64,000 nucleotides of DNA from Paroedura picta (GCF_049243985.1 NC_135369.1:78433765-78497764), one strand, 5' to 3'. Counted from the first letter of the stretch, positions 33,901 to 44,099 are shown. Made by a program: numbers and translations. The notes: generated from the letters alone by a model not told the origin.

Positions 33901-36900
33901 TAAATGCAGTATTATTATTATTATTAGTAGTAGTATTATTTATTAGATTTATTATTGGATTTATTACCCACCACTCCCAGACAAACAGTACAATCCCCAG
34001 TTAAAACCCCCATTAAAACCCCATAAAATGAGAAAGATATAAAAAGCAAGTGGCAGAATAAATAACATGTTATGTAACAGCCCCCACTAATAGCCAGGCT
34101 GGCTGGAGAGGGGTGTGACACCTAACCAAGCCAAAAGACTGGCGTGGGAACATATCTTCCAGGGGGAGCCCCAACTGATCTTCTACTCAACCATAGACCT
34201 GGCAGAAGAGCTCCGTTTTGCAGGCTGTGTGGAAGCCTAAAGCTCTCCCAGGGCCCACAGCTCCTCTGGGAGCTCATTTTACCAGGTAGAGGCCAGGACC
34301 AAAAAGGTCCTGGCTCTGGTCAAGGCCAGGCGTACCTCTCTGGGGCCAAAAATAATCAAGTTGGAACCCACAGAGTGCAAGACCCTGTGGTGGGCGTAGA
34401 GCAGTGGTCCTCAAACTACGGCCCGCGGGCCAAATCCGGCCAGCGGACAGTTTTTATCCGGCTCGCCGAGTGTTTTTCCCTCCAGCTGCCTGTCACTTAG
34501 CAGCCGACTCCCTGCAGTGCGCATGTGTGAAATTTGAGCTGCACTCTCTGACTTCCCACCTTTCTCCGTCTCTTCATTCTTCCTCTCAGTCTCTGGCGTG
34601 ATTGGAGGGATAACGAGTGTGCCTGTGCAAAGCCAGCGGCTGCCTGATCGAGGTTAAAAACAAGCTAGGATTTTTTTTACGTTAGGAGAGCCTTTTTTCT
34701 TAAGTTGGTAAATTGGCTTGAGCTTAGAGCGCCAACGGGAAAATGAGGTTTGCAAGGCTGCCCTAGAAAAACTCTGCTCTTGCAAGGATTTTAATCTTTA
34801 CCCCCCCCCTTCCTGTCGGATCTTTTTTGCCAAGCTCTTTTTGCCGCCTTCCTCTGAAGAGAGACCCGGTCTCCCCCCCCATCACGTTAAAACAATTAGG
34901 ATTTTTTTTAACATTAGGAGAGCCTTTTTTTGAAGTTGGTTAGTTGGTTGGGGTGGTTTCTAGGTGGGTGGCCTCACAATGATAATGCAAATTGTCAGTG
35001 CTCAGTGTTGTTGCATGGGAACTTAATCCAGCTCTGCAGACAGGGAAGGAGTAGGAAACCCAATTTAATTGACAGTAGAAGAAGAAGAAGATTTGGCTTT
35101 TATATGCCGCTTTTCTCTACCTGAAGGAGTCTGAAGTGGCTTACAATCCCCTTCCCTACAACAGACACCCTGTGAGGGAGGGGAGGCTGAGAGAGCCCTG
35201 AGATTACTGAAGGAGAAGAAGAGCTGGTTCTTATATGCCGCTTTTCTCTACCCAAAGGAGGCTCAGAGTGGCTTACAGTCACCTTCCCTTTCCTCTCCCC
35301 ACAACAGACCCCCTGTGAGGTGAGTGAGCCAGAGAGAGCCTTGATATCACTGCTCAGTCAGAACAGTTTTATCAGTGCTGTGGCAAGCCCAAGGTCACCC
35401 AGCTGGTTGCATGTGGGGGAGCGCAGAATCGAACCTGGCATGCCGGATTAGAAGTCCGCACTCCTAACCACTACACCAAACTGCATTTATATTCTGATTG
35501 CTATTCAGTTGTGTTCTTGTATGGCTGAACTCACATTAAATCTCAGGAACCATGCACTCAAAATGGGAACCACCTTTGGCAGCACTTATGTCTATGAATG
35601 GACTTTTTCCAGTATGAAACATCTGAAATCTCCAACCAGATCTAGACTAACTGATGCACACTTGCATCACTTGTTACGACTAGCAGTGACAAATATGGAA
35701 CTGGATATTGACCATCTCAATAGCCAAAAGCAGGCCCATAGTTCCCATTGAAAAACAGGCAAGTTTGTTGATTTAACTTTACTTGTTCTTCATTTTAAAT
35801 ATTGTATTTGTTCCCGTTTTGTTTTTTGTTTTTACTTCAAAATAAGATATGTGCAGTATACATAGGAATTGTTCAGGTTTTTTAAAAAAACTATAGTCCG
35901 GCCCTCCAACAGTCCGAGGGACAGTGAACTGGCCCCCTGTTTTAAAAGTTTGAGGACCCCTGGCGTAGAGTGACAAGCAGTCCCTCAGATACATGGGTCC
36001 CAGACCGTGAAGGGCCTTAAAGGTCAAAACTAAGACATTGAACCTGTTCTGGGCCATAACTAGCAACCAATGCAGCTGCCTCAGCACAGGCTGGATATGG
36101 GCCCTCCAAGGTGTTCTTGTGAGGACCCCAGCAGCTGCATTTTGCTCCACTGGAATTTCCGGATCAGAGACAAGGGCATTTCCACGTAAAGAGAGTTACA
36201 GAAATCAATTTTGGAGTCATTATCTAGAATAGTTATCTGCATCTTAACGAAGAACACTCGTAAAAACTAAGGCACAAACCGAACATAAGGAGCCTTCCAC
36301 CAGCTTAAGTGAAATGGTAGGATAAAGTTTAGATTGTTAACACAATTCACTGGGACTGCTAGAAATACACAGATGTGTCATTTTGTGCTCATCAAGCAGT
36401 GTTAAAGTGGCCTCTTTGAAGACTACAGACTATCTATCACATCTCACTCGGTTTAACCAGCTAGTAAGAGGCAGTGGACAAAGTGTAAACTTAAAACACT
36501 GACTTAATTAGAATAACTGAGTCTCATCTATGGACGGTCCACAGAATGCTCTTTGTATATAATAACTCCATGTTGCAGAACTTCGTGTAGTTACACACAT
36601 TATATATGAGATATACAATAATCTTCATAGTCCAAAAGAATCGAGAATAATATGTGTTGTCAGTGAATTCATTCTGTATATTGTGTTGTCATGTAGACTA
36701 ATGAACTTTTCAATGAGACGTTACAGTGAGGGGTGTTATATAAATTGAATGAATAAATAAAAAATAAACAAACTTGGAAGGTAATTATTTTTCCCCTCAG
36801 TTCTGCAGGTTCAACTTCTGGACCAGGAATATTGGCTGAAATATATACAAAATGCAATTTTAATAAAAGACAATTTTTATTTTATACACAGCTGCTGCAG

Positions 36901-38484
36901 AATGACCACCTATGCTTAGTAAGAATGACACCACGGAAGAATTTATTTACAGACAGCTTGACAGCCACTAATTCACATATATTTATTATGATGGTGAAAC
37001 AGTGTCTTTCAAAATGCCGAACAAAATTAGTAGACAAATTAAAGTAAGTAAGAGTCAGATTCATCAGTTGACAAAATGGTAGAAGATGATTTAGTAGAAC
37101 ATTGTGTAAATGTAAACATGTATTTTGAAACTAAATGCATACACTTTAAAGCAGGGGTAGTCAACCTGTGGTCCTCCAGATGTTCATGGACTACAATTCC
37201 CATGAGCCCATGACAGCAAACGCAGAATATTATACCACAGGTTGACTACCCCTGCTTCAAAGTATAGTACTGGCAGTAAAGCTACAGTTGGGTACATCAA
37301 TCAGCTGTGTGGCTGAATATGTGTATTTAGTGGCTAGGATTCAGGAAATTCCGTAGGCACATCCAAAGGCATGGGCATCCAGTTCTCATCTTGTTTTCTT
37401 TGGATAGTATACCATATAAAAATTGATTTTCCATTTGTTTCATATGAAGCACACCTACCACCAAATCTAGTTATATGGGACTAATTGTGCAGTTCTTTCA
37501 TTCCAGACATAAGGGTCTACCCAGTGGGATTAAAAAAAATAAAGATCAGTAATAATCATGCCTTATCAAAACCTAGTTTTAAAAGTCCATTTTCAGGTAA
37601 GAAACATGGGAGGTCGCTGCTTCAGAAGCATAAATGTGCTTTCTAAAGCATCCTGTAAACTTGCTGTAGAACATTAAATTGAAATCAGTGGAAGAATTAA
37701 AATACCACAGTTTTCAGACGAGTGAGACTGTATTGTAGAATTAACAGCAAGGTTTGTTATGTAGCCAGGATTGAAGACATGTCTTAAAAAGAGACAAAGC
37801 ATGATTACATTCTTATTTTAACCTTTTTGGTTTCATGTGACATTTATCTGGGGCTAGCCAGGTAGATGGACAATAGAAAGCAACCTAGCTTCCTTAGCAT
37901 GATACAGAGTGTGCTTTCCTTCCCTGTTCATCTGCCCCACTTCTGAACCTCTGACCTAGGATATATGAATATACAAATCATGCATTCAGTTTCCCCGGTT
38001 TCATTTGGAATCTTTAGATATTTTGTGTGCTTCCTTGATTTAGGTGGAGGTTGAGTGGGCATGTTGGATGTTTGCTTATCATCACATAAGGAAAGAGGCA
38101 CTCTGTGTCATCTGGCCTACACACTTTATTCTGATGGTGGTGATGGTCTTCCAGACTTTTCTGATACCTGTTTTTATTGCTTGCAACAAGAAAATATATA
38201 GTGGTTGTTTTAACTGCTGCTGGATGCTCTTTGAGTAGTAGCATTCTTAACTATTCAAGTGTAACGGATTCTCTCCCCACACCCCAATGTCTTTCAGTTT
38301 ATGGAGTTCTGGGAGTGGGAAGACGCTGCTGAGACAGTTAGAGATACCAGAAGACATCACAACAGGCAGTTTATACCCAGAAGAGTACAAATCCCTTTTT
38401 GAAGCTATGGAACAATCTAATGAATTTGAGCAAAGCTGGCTTTATGATGATTCCTTAGAAGATAGTAGTGCCATATTTTTTTGA
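27585..38484 (+). CDS. TFB2M: TFB2M, mitochondrial transcription factor B2, complete (8 coding exons)
   Basis: Works with the mitochondrial RNA polymerase POLRMT and TFAM to melt mtDNA promoters; it belongs to the rRNA adenine dimethyltransferase fold. Coding exons: 27585-27900, 28825-28913, 29141-29294, 30715-30863, 31739-31828, 33808-33870, 36892-37043, 38298-38484. All junctions are GT/AG, phases agree, and the total is 1200 nt, 399 residues; human TFB2M is 396. Residues about 1-60 are Arg/Ala-rich with few acids, as in a mitochondrial presequence. The SAM-site region LLECEPGPGILT lies at about 100-111, ALES at about 123-126, CDFFRLDP just after 150, and the conserved VPWTADIP near 181-189. 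Exon 5 ends in QLLHM and exon 6 starts EPWSSF, as in human. The C terminus WLYDDSLED matches the human end. The start ATG has A at -3. TFB2M rather than TFB1M by these motifs and by its neighbours CNST and SMYD3. Confidence 0.95.
28296..28385 (+). repeat. repeat with hammerhead-like core (copy 4), TFB2M intron 1
   Basis: CTGAGGAAGAATGCATGCAC, TCAAAAGCTCACACCTTG, then GGTCTTAAAGGTGCTATGGG. Faces copy 5 in inverted orientation. Confidence 0.5.
28408..28480 (-). repeat. repeat with hammerhead-like core (copy 5), TFB2M intron 1
   Basis: On the - strand CTGACGA (28465-28471) is followed by the self-complementary GTGTGCATGCACAC and AAAG, then GGTCTTAAAGGTGCCAGTGG. The core is intact except at the GAAA box. 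Confidence 0.5.
28825..28913 (+). CDS. TFB2M: TFB2M coding exon 2 (residues 106-135)
   Basis: The acceptor is a pyrimidine tract ending TTTTTTAG; Gly106 is split across the junction. It encodes [20 protein letters not shown] and onward, the glycine loop of the methyltransferase fold. Donor GAG|GTACTT. Confidence 0.93.
29141..29294 (+). CDS. TFB2M: TFB2M coding exon 3 (residues 136-186)
   Basis: Acceptor CACTTTTAG. It encodes the HCDFFRLDP motif and ends in VPWTA, conserved with human TFB2M. Donor GCAG|GTAAAT, leaving one base of Asp187. Confidence 0.93.
29318..29402 (+). mobile_element. Sauria-type SINE tail fragment
   Basis: AATGGCAAACCACCTCTGCT and GGGGTCATCATGAGTTGGTT are the 3' part of BovB-tailed SINEs. 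In TFB2M intron 3. Confidence 0.5.
29535..30196. mobile_element. hAT-like element in TFB2M intron 3 with TSD
   Basis: Starts CTGTGGTTCTCAAACT and ends AGCTTGAGAACCTCTT, imperfect inverted ends. CATTAGAA flanks both sides (29527-29534, 30197-30204). A diverged tRNA-type SINE (about 29655-29850) lies inside. Confidence 0.65.
30715..30863 (+). CDS. TFB2M: TFB2M coding exon 4 (residues 187-236)
   Basis: Acceptor CAAAACAG. It encodes [12 protein letters not shown] and [18 protein letters not shown], matching human IYKFGRIEVNMFIGEKEF. Donor AAG|GTAACT. Confidence 0.93.
31739..31828 (+). CDS. TFB2M: TFB2M coding exon 5 (residues 237-266)
   Basis: Acceptor TTTTTGTCAG; exactly 30 codons ending [16 protein letters not shown], the counterpart of human LSVIWQLACEIKVLHM. 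Donor ATG|GTAAAT. Confidence 0.92.
32441..33004 (+). mobile_element. L2 LINE 3' part in TFB2M intron 5
   Basis: Encodes [18 protein letters not shown]-like and the C-terminal region around TGGAATGAGCTCCCAGAAGA; it ends with TGTAAACGGCCATGAGCCGG and an AAATAATAAATA tail, a classic L2 ending. Confidence 0.7.
33005..33262 (-). mobile_element. CR1 LINE 3' end in TFB2M intron 5
   Basis: Reverse of the CR1 tail (AGAGTTGGAAGGGCCATTTA, CAACCCCCTGCTCAA) followed by diverged ORF2 end. It joins the L2 end directly. Confidence 0.7.
33808..33870 (+). CDS. TFB2M: TFB2M coding exon 6 (residues 267-287)
   Basis: A 63-bp exon with acceptor TTTCTTCCAG and donor GTG|GTAAGC. It encodes [21 protein letters not shown], aligned to human EPWSSFDIYTRKGPLENPK. 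On its own it is too short to stand out from the intron. Confidence 0.9.
33935..34393 (-). mobile_element. L2 LINE, 3' part (split by hAT)
   Basis: TTATTACCCACCACTCCCAG is the reverse of the 3' tail; AGACCTGGCAGAAGAGCTCC corresponds to the ORF2 end. Continues at 35971 beyond the hAT. Confidence 0.65.
35085..35212 (-). mobile_element. tRNA-derived SINE, tail part
   Basis: TTTATATGCCGCTTTTCTCT and the CTGAGAGAGCCCTGAGAT segment match the 3' half of the neighbouring full SINE. Lacks the tRNA head. Confidence 0.7.
35213..35487 (-). mobile_element. tRNA-derived SINE, full length
   Basis: On the - strand: TAGTGGTTAGGAGTGCGGAC (A box), GGTTCGATTCT (B box), then CTTGGGCTTGCCACAGCACT and the L2-like tail with AGAAAAGCGGCATATAAG. 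Nested in the hAT at 34402-35962. Confidence 0.85.
35971..36200 (-). mobile_element. L2 LINE, 5' piece of the split copy
   Basis: On the - strand it encodes [29 protein letters not shown], the conserved end of L2 ORF2. Confidence 0.7.
36892..37043 (+). CDS. TFB2M: TFB2M coding exon 7 (residues 288-337)
   Basis: Acceptor TTATACACAG, donor AAA|GTAAGT with two bases left over. It encodes [21 protein letters not shown], matching human LYLIQMIPRQNLFTKNLTPMN. Confidence 0.92.
37152..37254. mobile_element. palindromic hAT-type MITE in TFB2M intron 7
   Basis: CAGGGGTAGTCAACCTGTGG at one end, CCACAGGTTGACTACCCCTG at the other. Flanked by CTTTAAAG and CTTCAAAG (7/8). Confidence 0.8.
38298..38484 (+). 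CDS. TFB2M: TFB2M coding exon 8 and stop (residues 338-399)
   Basis: Acceptor TGTCTTTCAG. It encodes the C-terminal part ending [15 protein letters not shown], then TGA. The human protein stops at WLYDETLEDR, so this one carries about five extra residues. Confidence 0.92.
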
Positions 38485-38832
38485 AATGAAGCCCAGATCA
38501 TTTGGAAAGAATCTTTGTGACTTTTAAGATGCAGGAAAAAAAATGAAATTTCTTTACTGGCAAAGATAACTTCAGTGCAGATGTGTGACCTCTTGAAAAA
38601 CAGACCCTTCCGATGCAAGCAAGGACTTTATGCTTAATACTGTTTTTTTGAAGTTGGACATTTTCTATGATATGAAAAAAATCCTAGGTTATCACAAGGG
38701 AGGGGGAAGAGGAGGACTCTTGTTTTTAGCCTTCGTGTTACATGTGATCTGCAGTTGGAGAATAGGTCAAACGCAGCAAGCCCTACATCTTTTCTCAGAT
38801 AGTAAATCTAAGAATGGTAAGGTACTCTATGG

Positions 38833-38969
38833 CAGGGGTAGTCAAACCTGTGGTCCTCCATATGTTCATAGACTACAATTCCCATGAGCCCCTGCCAGCA
38901 AATGCTGGCAAGGGCTCATGGGAATTGTAGTCTATGAACATATGGAGGACCACAGGTTGACTACCCCTG
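38833..38969. mobile_element. near-perfect palindromic MITE in the TFB2M 3' UTR
   Basis: 137 bp whose two halves are almost exact reverse complements (CAGGGGTAGTCAAACCTGTG ... GCAAATGCTGGC centre ... CACAGGTTGACTACCCCTG). CTCTATGG flanks both sides (38825-38832, 38970-38977), a perfect 8-bp TSD. Confidence 0.88.
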
Positions 38970-39449
38970 CTCTATGGGCTTCCTGTGTGTGCAACCCCTG
39001 TTTAAATAAGATGCTGTCAAAATAGCAGTGAACACTTCTGTTCTGTATACCATTGAAAAACCATTCCAAAGCTTTGAGTTCATAGAGTGTGGGAGGCAGC
39101 GCAGCAAGTGTGAGTGTATGAAGCATGTGAGGGTTGGAAGAATGACTCTTGATCTCTCCTCCTCCCCTGCCATTTCTGGCTGCTGTCCCGTTCCACAGCT
39201 CTCATAGGTGAGGCTCCTTCAACACTAAGGAGTAGTTGTTCAGGAGGGACAGGGATTGAAGAAAGCAGTGAAAGTCCCTTCTATAAAGTCACACTGTTTC
39301 CAGTTCTATAGGGTCCAACACCACTGAATGCATCATGGTGATAGTGTTCTCTGAGCATGGTTTGAACTACTGTGTCAATTGAAAGAGCATTGTCTCGAAA
39401 CCTCTTCCTAATTATTTCTTTTGTGTATATATTCATGTTAACTTTTTAA

Positions 39450-39455
39450 ATTAAA
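39450..39455 (+). promoter_or_regulatory. TFB2M: candidate TFB2M poly(A) signal ATTAAA
   Basis: ATTAAA about 970 bp after the stop, followed within 25 bp by a GT-rich run (TTCTGTGTC). I saw no AATAAA between the stop and this point. Confidence 0.45.
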
Positions 39456-40077
39456 CATAAAAGTGCAATGGATTCTGTGTCAATGAATTCTTTATCAATC
39501 TAAGAGTACAGCTACAAAGAAGATACATTTTTAAGGCCTCTTTTCCCCCAACGGATTCAAAGGTTTATTTTTAAAGACTTGATCTTTGGGGTACCAAACT
39601 TGCTGATTTAAAGAACTATAGTTTTTAAATAATCACAGTATGGGTGGTTTACTTCAGTTGAAACATGGACAAGATTCCACTGAATTGAGATTAATACTGA
39701 TTAATTATGCCTCGGATTAGGCACTAATAGTACTATTGTACTTTCCTGCTACTTTCTATAGCAGTTAATCTATCCCCTTCTGTGTAATTCCTCATATTTA
39801 GGACAATCTGTGCCTCACCTAGGATATGTTTTGTCTAAAAAGAGTAAAGGAAAAAAAAAAGTCCAATCCTTACCCACATTAATAGTTTGGATTCTGTTGA
39901 TGTATAAAACCTTTTATAGCCACATACAAGAATTAGATAAGATCCAACTTGCTTTAGGTTTCTAAATAATATTCCATCACATTATTCCATCCCAGATGAC
40001 CTCTTAGATAATTCAGTAGCCAACAATCAACTCAGAATGAATGTACATCTGATACTGTGATTGACAGATAATTAATC

Positions 40078-40342
40078 CAGTTTAGTGTAGTGGTTAGGAG
40101 TGCAGACTTCTAATCTGGCGAGCCTGGTTTGAATCTGTGCTCCCCTATATGCTGGGTGACCTTGGGCTCACCACAGCACTGAGAAAACTGCTCTGACAGC
40201 AGTGATATCAGGGCTCTCTGAGTCACCCACCTCACAGAGTGTCTGTTGTGGAGAGAGGAAATGGAAGGCAATTATAAGCCGCTTTGAGACTTCTTCGGAT
40301 AGAGAAAAGCGGCATATAAGAACCAACTGTTCTTCATTTTAA
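40078..40342 (+). mobile_element. tRNA-derived SINE, full length
   Basis: TTTAGTGTAGTGGTTAGGAG head, GGTTTGAATCT B box, CTTGGGCTCACCACAGCACT, tail AGAAAAGCGGCATATAAGAA. Same family as 35213-35487. Confidence 0.85.
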
Positions 40343-40974
40343 AAGCTCAACTTGGTTCAAACTCAAATGGATCAAGTTTACCTCAAGTTTCAGCCCATAG
40401 TCTCAAAGCAGCTTATACTTCCCTGGGCCTCCAAACAATGCCATCAGCTTTATTGACCAGATGCTTCCAGAAAACTCCAAAAGATCAGCGCCTTTGTATT
40501 TGTGGAGCCTCAATTGTAAAGGGCCTCCCACACTGTTTTATGCTGTCCATTGTACACTGAACCATGGGAAACATTTCTTGCTAATTTACTAAATGGTTTA
40601 AATGTATTTTATTAATTTTATTTTTCCCCCTCCACTCTTGGCTAACTGGCTTGTTGTGGGTTACATAATCAATCTGATTTTAAAAAATGATCAATTGGAT
40701 AAGGAAAAACTGACTTGTTACCAAATACTGATTCTTTTGTTACCAACAGAATGTTACTGCCCTTGCAGCTAAGTAAATACAGGCCAAAGAGATGCTAAAG
40801 AGGAAATATCTAGAGACTCTAGCTTGTTGTATACAATCAATATATTTTTAATTGATTAGTAGGTATATTCTAATTTGTACTGTTTATTTAATATTATGCT
40901 TTATATTATGCTTTGAAATGTGTTAATTTTAATTCATTTTGTTATGGTTTATGGCTACATGCAAATAAACAGAT

Positions 40975-41285
40975 TTTATTTATTTTATTTTTCAATGTAT
41001 TGCTCCCCAAAGGCTCGTGGCAGGTTACAATCATGTGAATAACCCCCCCAAATTCCCTTAAAACAGACATAAAATCAGATCCCATACAAAAAAAAAACAT
41101 AAGACACAATGATAAACTTGCCCCAGCTCTAACAATACCCCAATATCATATTAGAGGGGGAGGGAGGGAGGAAGAGGGTGCAGATGGAATTTGTCACCAC
41201 TGCTTCTATAGGAGGGGTCCCAATAAACCTGGCCGCCCAGCCTCAACCATAGACCTGGCAGAAGAGCTCTGTTTTGCTGGCCCTA
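40975..41285 (-). mobile_element. L2-type LINE 3' end
   Basis: Reverse tail (ATTTATTTTATTTTTCAATG) and ATAGACCTGGCAGAAGAGCT, the end of L2 ORF2 on the - strand. Confidence 0.6.
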
Positions 41286-41899
41286 CGGAACACTGACTTA
41301 CATGAATCAGGAAATGAATGGTGGTATGTACAAATGGACCTCAAATTACAGAGTAAATTGAATTTCATGCCATGAAGATCAAGGGAGTTCATTGTGTTTC
41401 TGATGTAGTTTAAAGGCAGCCCATCTAGGCTGTCTTCTACAACCAGTCTATTGTAAGAGCAAGGTCCAAGTAGATTAATTCAGTTCATTAACATTTATAA
41501 AATGCATATTGATATTTAGTAGGAGCATACTCTAAGAACAAATTATGATTAGTGGCTAGAATTAAAGATTGAATTCCTCAACTTAGTATGATACTGACAA
41601 CTGTTGGTGGTAACATACCACCTCAAAATGGATTGAAGTTGAATGCAGTTCCGAAGGTGAATGTTTCAGGTGTGAGGGCCTAGATCAGAAGCACAGCACT
41701 ACCAATTTGTATGCCGGTCTCCAGTTCAATCCCTGGCAAGGGCAGTTAGAAGGCTCAAGGCATTGGGTGGAGGGAAACCCGCAGAGAGATGGGACAATAC
41801 TGTGCTTGAAAGACCCCTGCCTGCATCAATATAGTGCATGGTCACGCGTGAACGGTGGTCCTCATGATAATAGGTATGTGAGTCGCAACACTTCCTTCT

Positions 41900-42344
41900 G
41901 CCGCGTTTTATTGCATTGACTAACTCTCCGCTAAAAGCATTGCCTTATAACCTACAATCGAGAAGCCAATCCTATAGATTTCACTGCGGTTCGACATAAT
42001 GTGGCACGCCGCTATAGAAGACGCAAAAGCCTCGTCTATTTGGGGACATCTCGTTTGTTTCTTCTCATGGTTCTGGAAGTGTTTCAGCCTAACAAGCGGA
42101 AAGGGAAGCTTCTTTTTTTCTTTGCCCTCCTGAGCCGCTTGAGAAAGCGCTAAAAGGCCGCTGTACTTCCTACAGGAGACCGGTGCAAGATAACGTCCCC
42201 GGCAGCTCCTTAATGGCCGGCTCTCTTTGCCCTCAGTAAAAATGGCTCCCTCGGCAACCAGAGCGCTATCACGTGGTGCTAGAGGCGGGAAGCGGGTTTG
42301 GGGCCGCAGCGTCGCTGCTTAGCCTTCAGCTCATCCAAGCCGGC
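41900..42344 (+). promoter_or_regulatory. SMYD3: SMYD3 promoter / 5' UTR region
   Basis: CpG density rises from about 41.9 kb and there is no TATA box. AAAATGGC, a YY1-type motif, is at 42239-42246, and a CACGTG E-box at 42270-42275, 70 bp before the start codon. The transcription start is not determinable by eye. Confidence 0.5.
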
Positions 42345-42493
42345 ATGGAGAAGTTCGCCAGTCCCGGCAAAGGCAACGGCCTGCGCCTCTCCAAACGCGC
42401 GAAGCCCGGCGAGTTGCTCTACCGCGCGGAACCCTTCGCCTACACCGTCACCAAGAAGCGCCTGGGAGGCGTGTGCGAGCACTGCCTGCGCAG
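42345..42493 (+). CDS. SMYD3: SMYD3 coding exon 1 (residues 1-49, partial gene)
   Basis: SMYD3 is a lysine methyltransferase with a SET domain split by a MYND zinc finger. This exon encodes MEKFASPGKGNGLRLSKR, then PGELLYRAEPFAYTV and the first MYND cysteine pair CEHC. Human SMYD3 has VEKFATANRGNGLRA, PGELLFRSDPLAYTV and CDRC at the same places; GKGNGLR is the first SAM-contact segment of the SET fold. The start ATG has a strong context (GGCATGG) and lies about five residues inside the human start. The donor is CGCAG|GTACCG. Some residues (SPGKG) look like SMYD2, but PGELL, AYTV and the position after TFB2M favour SMYD3. No second exon was found before the window ends. Confidence 0.85.
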
Positions 42494-43700
42494 GTACCGT
42501 CGGACCCTCCCACCCTCTTGCTAGCGGGGAGCGGCGCCTCGGCTTTCTGGCCCTTAGCCTGGGCTGCTGCAAGCAAGGCACCGGCAGGGATTGCCTTTCA
42601 AACGGAAGGCATGCTGCAGATGACCTTAGCGCGGCCAGGAAGAGGTGTGAGCTTGCAGCTGCTGTGTTCCTCCTCTCAAGTAGCACTCGAGAGAGAGCTT
42701 TTGCACCAGTTCCAGATGTGGGGTATTTAAGGTGCAGTTGCTTCCCTCGGGTGGTCCGACCCTGATAGTCTCAAATGTGTCGTGAAAGGCGGTATTGCTG
42801 AAAGGGACTGGAAATCTGCCCCACTCACACGGGCAGAGCTTTCCTCCTTCCCCCTAACCATTAGGATCACCACTGCCTGTCTTGTGTGTGGACCATGTGC
42901 TAAAATATAGACGTGGACCATCACGAGATAATGTGACTGGCTCTCATCACTTAATTGGGCAACACATGATGATTTGTTGATGAGCGTTTATATCCTTCAA
43001 TGTGTGAACCTGACTGCCACGTGGAAAAGTTTCAAGGGACTATTCACTCGTGAAGTAGTGAACATGTACTTGTGAATCAGCCAAAGACTCTGGTGATAAT
43101 ATCCACTGTGGATTATTTTAACACATGTTGAACCTTCCTTTTAAACAAAGTTCTCAAATGGACTAACATTGATATTTAAAGGCTAACCATTTTAAAACCT
43201 TACAAAATAACTATAAATTCTGCTGGCCAGTTTTCAAAGGCCAGGCATCCCTAGGATTCTGACACTGCATGATGGATGCCACAGGAGGTGAAACCAACCA
43301 CAAAATTAGTGCTTTACTTCAGTCACACTGAAGATTCTTGTTCTGTGATGGCAGCTGTGGCCAGAGTAACATCTAAAAAAAAAAAATCTGTATAGCCAAT
43401 CCTTTTTCCAATTGCCAGTCAAAACCTTGCTGAGTAAAAGGCCTACCTGGCCCCACCCACTTTCTAAAAACACTTGGTGGGTTCCTGGGTACCACACTGA
43501 GGACCCCTGGCCAAAGTAGTTCCACCTTACCACACTGAGGAAGGCCCTTCGATGGGGGGGGGGGGGAAGGACTCAGAAAACAGAAGACTAGGCAGTAGCT
43601 GTTCTAACAAAAGGTAAAGAGCCAAAAAAAACACACATGTTGTTATAAGATATGGTGGCAGAACTTCTTTTATGTTTTTCTAATGCTTTTATGTGGTAAA

Positions 43701-43972
43701 GTAAAGGTATCCCCTGTGCAAGCACCGAGTCATGTCTGACCCTTGGAGTGACGCCCTCCAGCGTTTTCATGGCAGACTCAATACGGGGTGGTTTGCCAGT
43801 GCCTTCCCCAGTCATTACCGTTTACCAACCAGCAAGCTGGGTACTCATTTTACCGACCTCGGAAGGATGGAAGGCTGAGTCAACCTTGAGCCGGCTGCTG
43901 GGATTGAACTCCCAGCCTCATGGGCAAAGCTTTCAGACAGCTGCCTTACCACTCTGCGCCACAAGAGGCTCT
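43701..43972 (-). mobile_element. Sauria SINE, full length with TSD
   Basis: Complete from the head GAGCCTCTTGTGGCGCAGAG to the TTTAC tail on the - strand. TTTTATGTGGTAAA flanks both sides (43687-43700, 43973-43986). Confidence 0.9.
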
Positions 43973-44099
43973 TTTTATGTGGTAAATTGTTCTAATTAGC
44001 AGCTTTATCCTTTTAATGATGTCATCAAGGTGGCCATGCCAATTTTCCCTACCTTTTCTAGTTTGGGTTATAACTTATGAACTTCTTCATGGACATGTT

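Larger units (their letters stand above)
34402..35962 (+). mobile_element. hAT element with transposase remnant, perfect TSD
   Basis: Starts CAGTGGTCCTCAAACTACGG and ends AGTTTGAGGACCCCTG. GCGTAGAG flanks both sides (34394-34401, 35963-35970). At 35509-35751 it encodes [20 protein letters not shown] then [17 protein letters not shown], the C-terminal dimerisation part of a hAT transposase; the catalytic core is missing. Two SINE pieces sit inside it. It splits an L2 LINE, so it is younger than that LINE. Confidence 0.85.
38485..39475 (+). other. TFB2M: TFB2M 3' UTR (inferred)
   Basis: No reading frame of note. ATTAAA at 39450-39455 followed by a GT-rich stretch is the first good poly(A) signal after the stop. 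A palindromic MITE sits inside at 38833-38969. The extent is inferred, not proven. Confidence 0.5.
39476..41899. other. TFB2M-SMYD3 intergenic region
   Basis: AT-rich spacer holding a tRNA-derived SINE (40078-40342) and an L2-type LINE end (40975-41285). 41290-41900 includes a weakly SINE-like patch (41690-41850) that I could not class. No gene seen. Confidence 0.6.

Noticed and set aside
34144-34500. 118-codon + strand frame in TFB2M intron 6
   Set aside because: Antisense to an L2 LINE end and running across the hAT insertion point.
35213-35487. Possible tRNA gene from good A and B boxes
   Set aside because: The boxes belong to a tRNA-derived SINE repeated at least six times here, with a long non-tRNA body and no cloverleaf; the same holds for 40078, 46957 and 54656.
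42279-42765. 135- and 155-codon frames overlapping SMYD3 exon 1
   Set aside because: Shadow frames of the CpG island; the SMYD3 frame has clear homology and a donor site.
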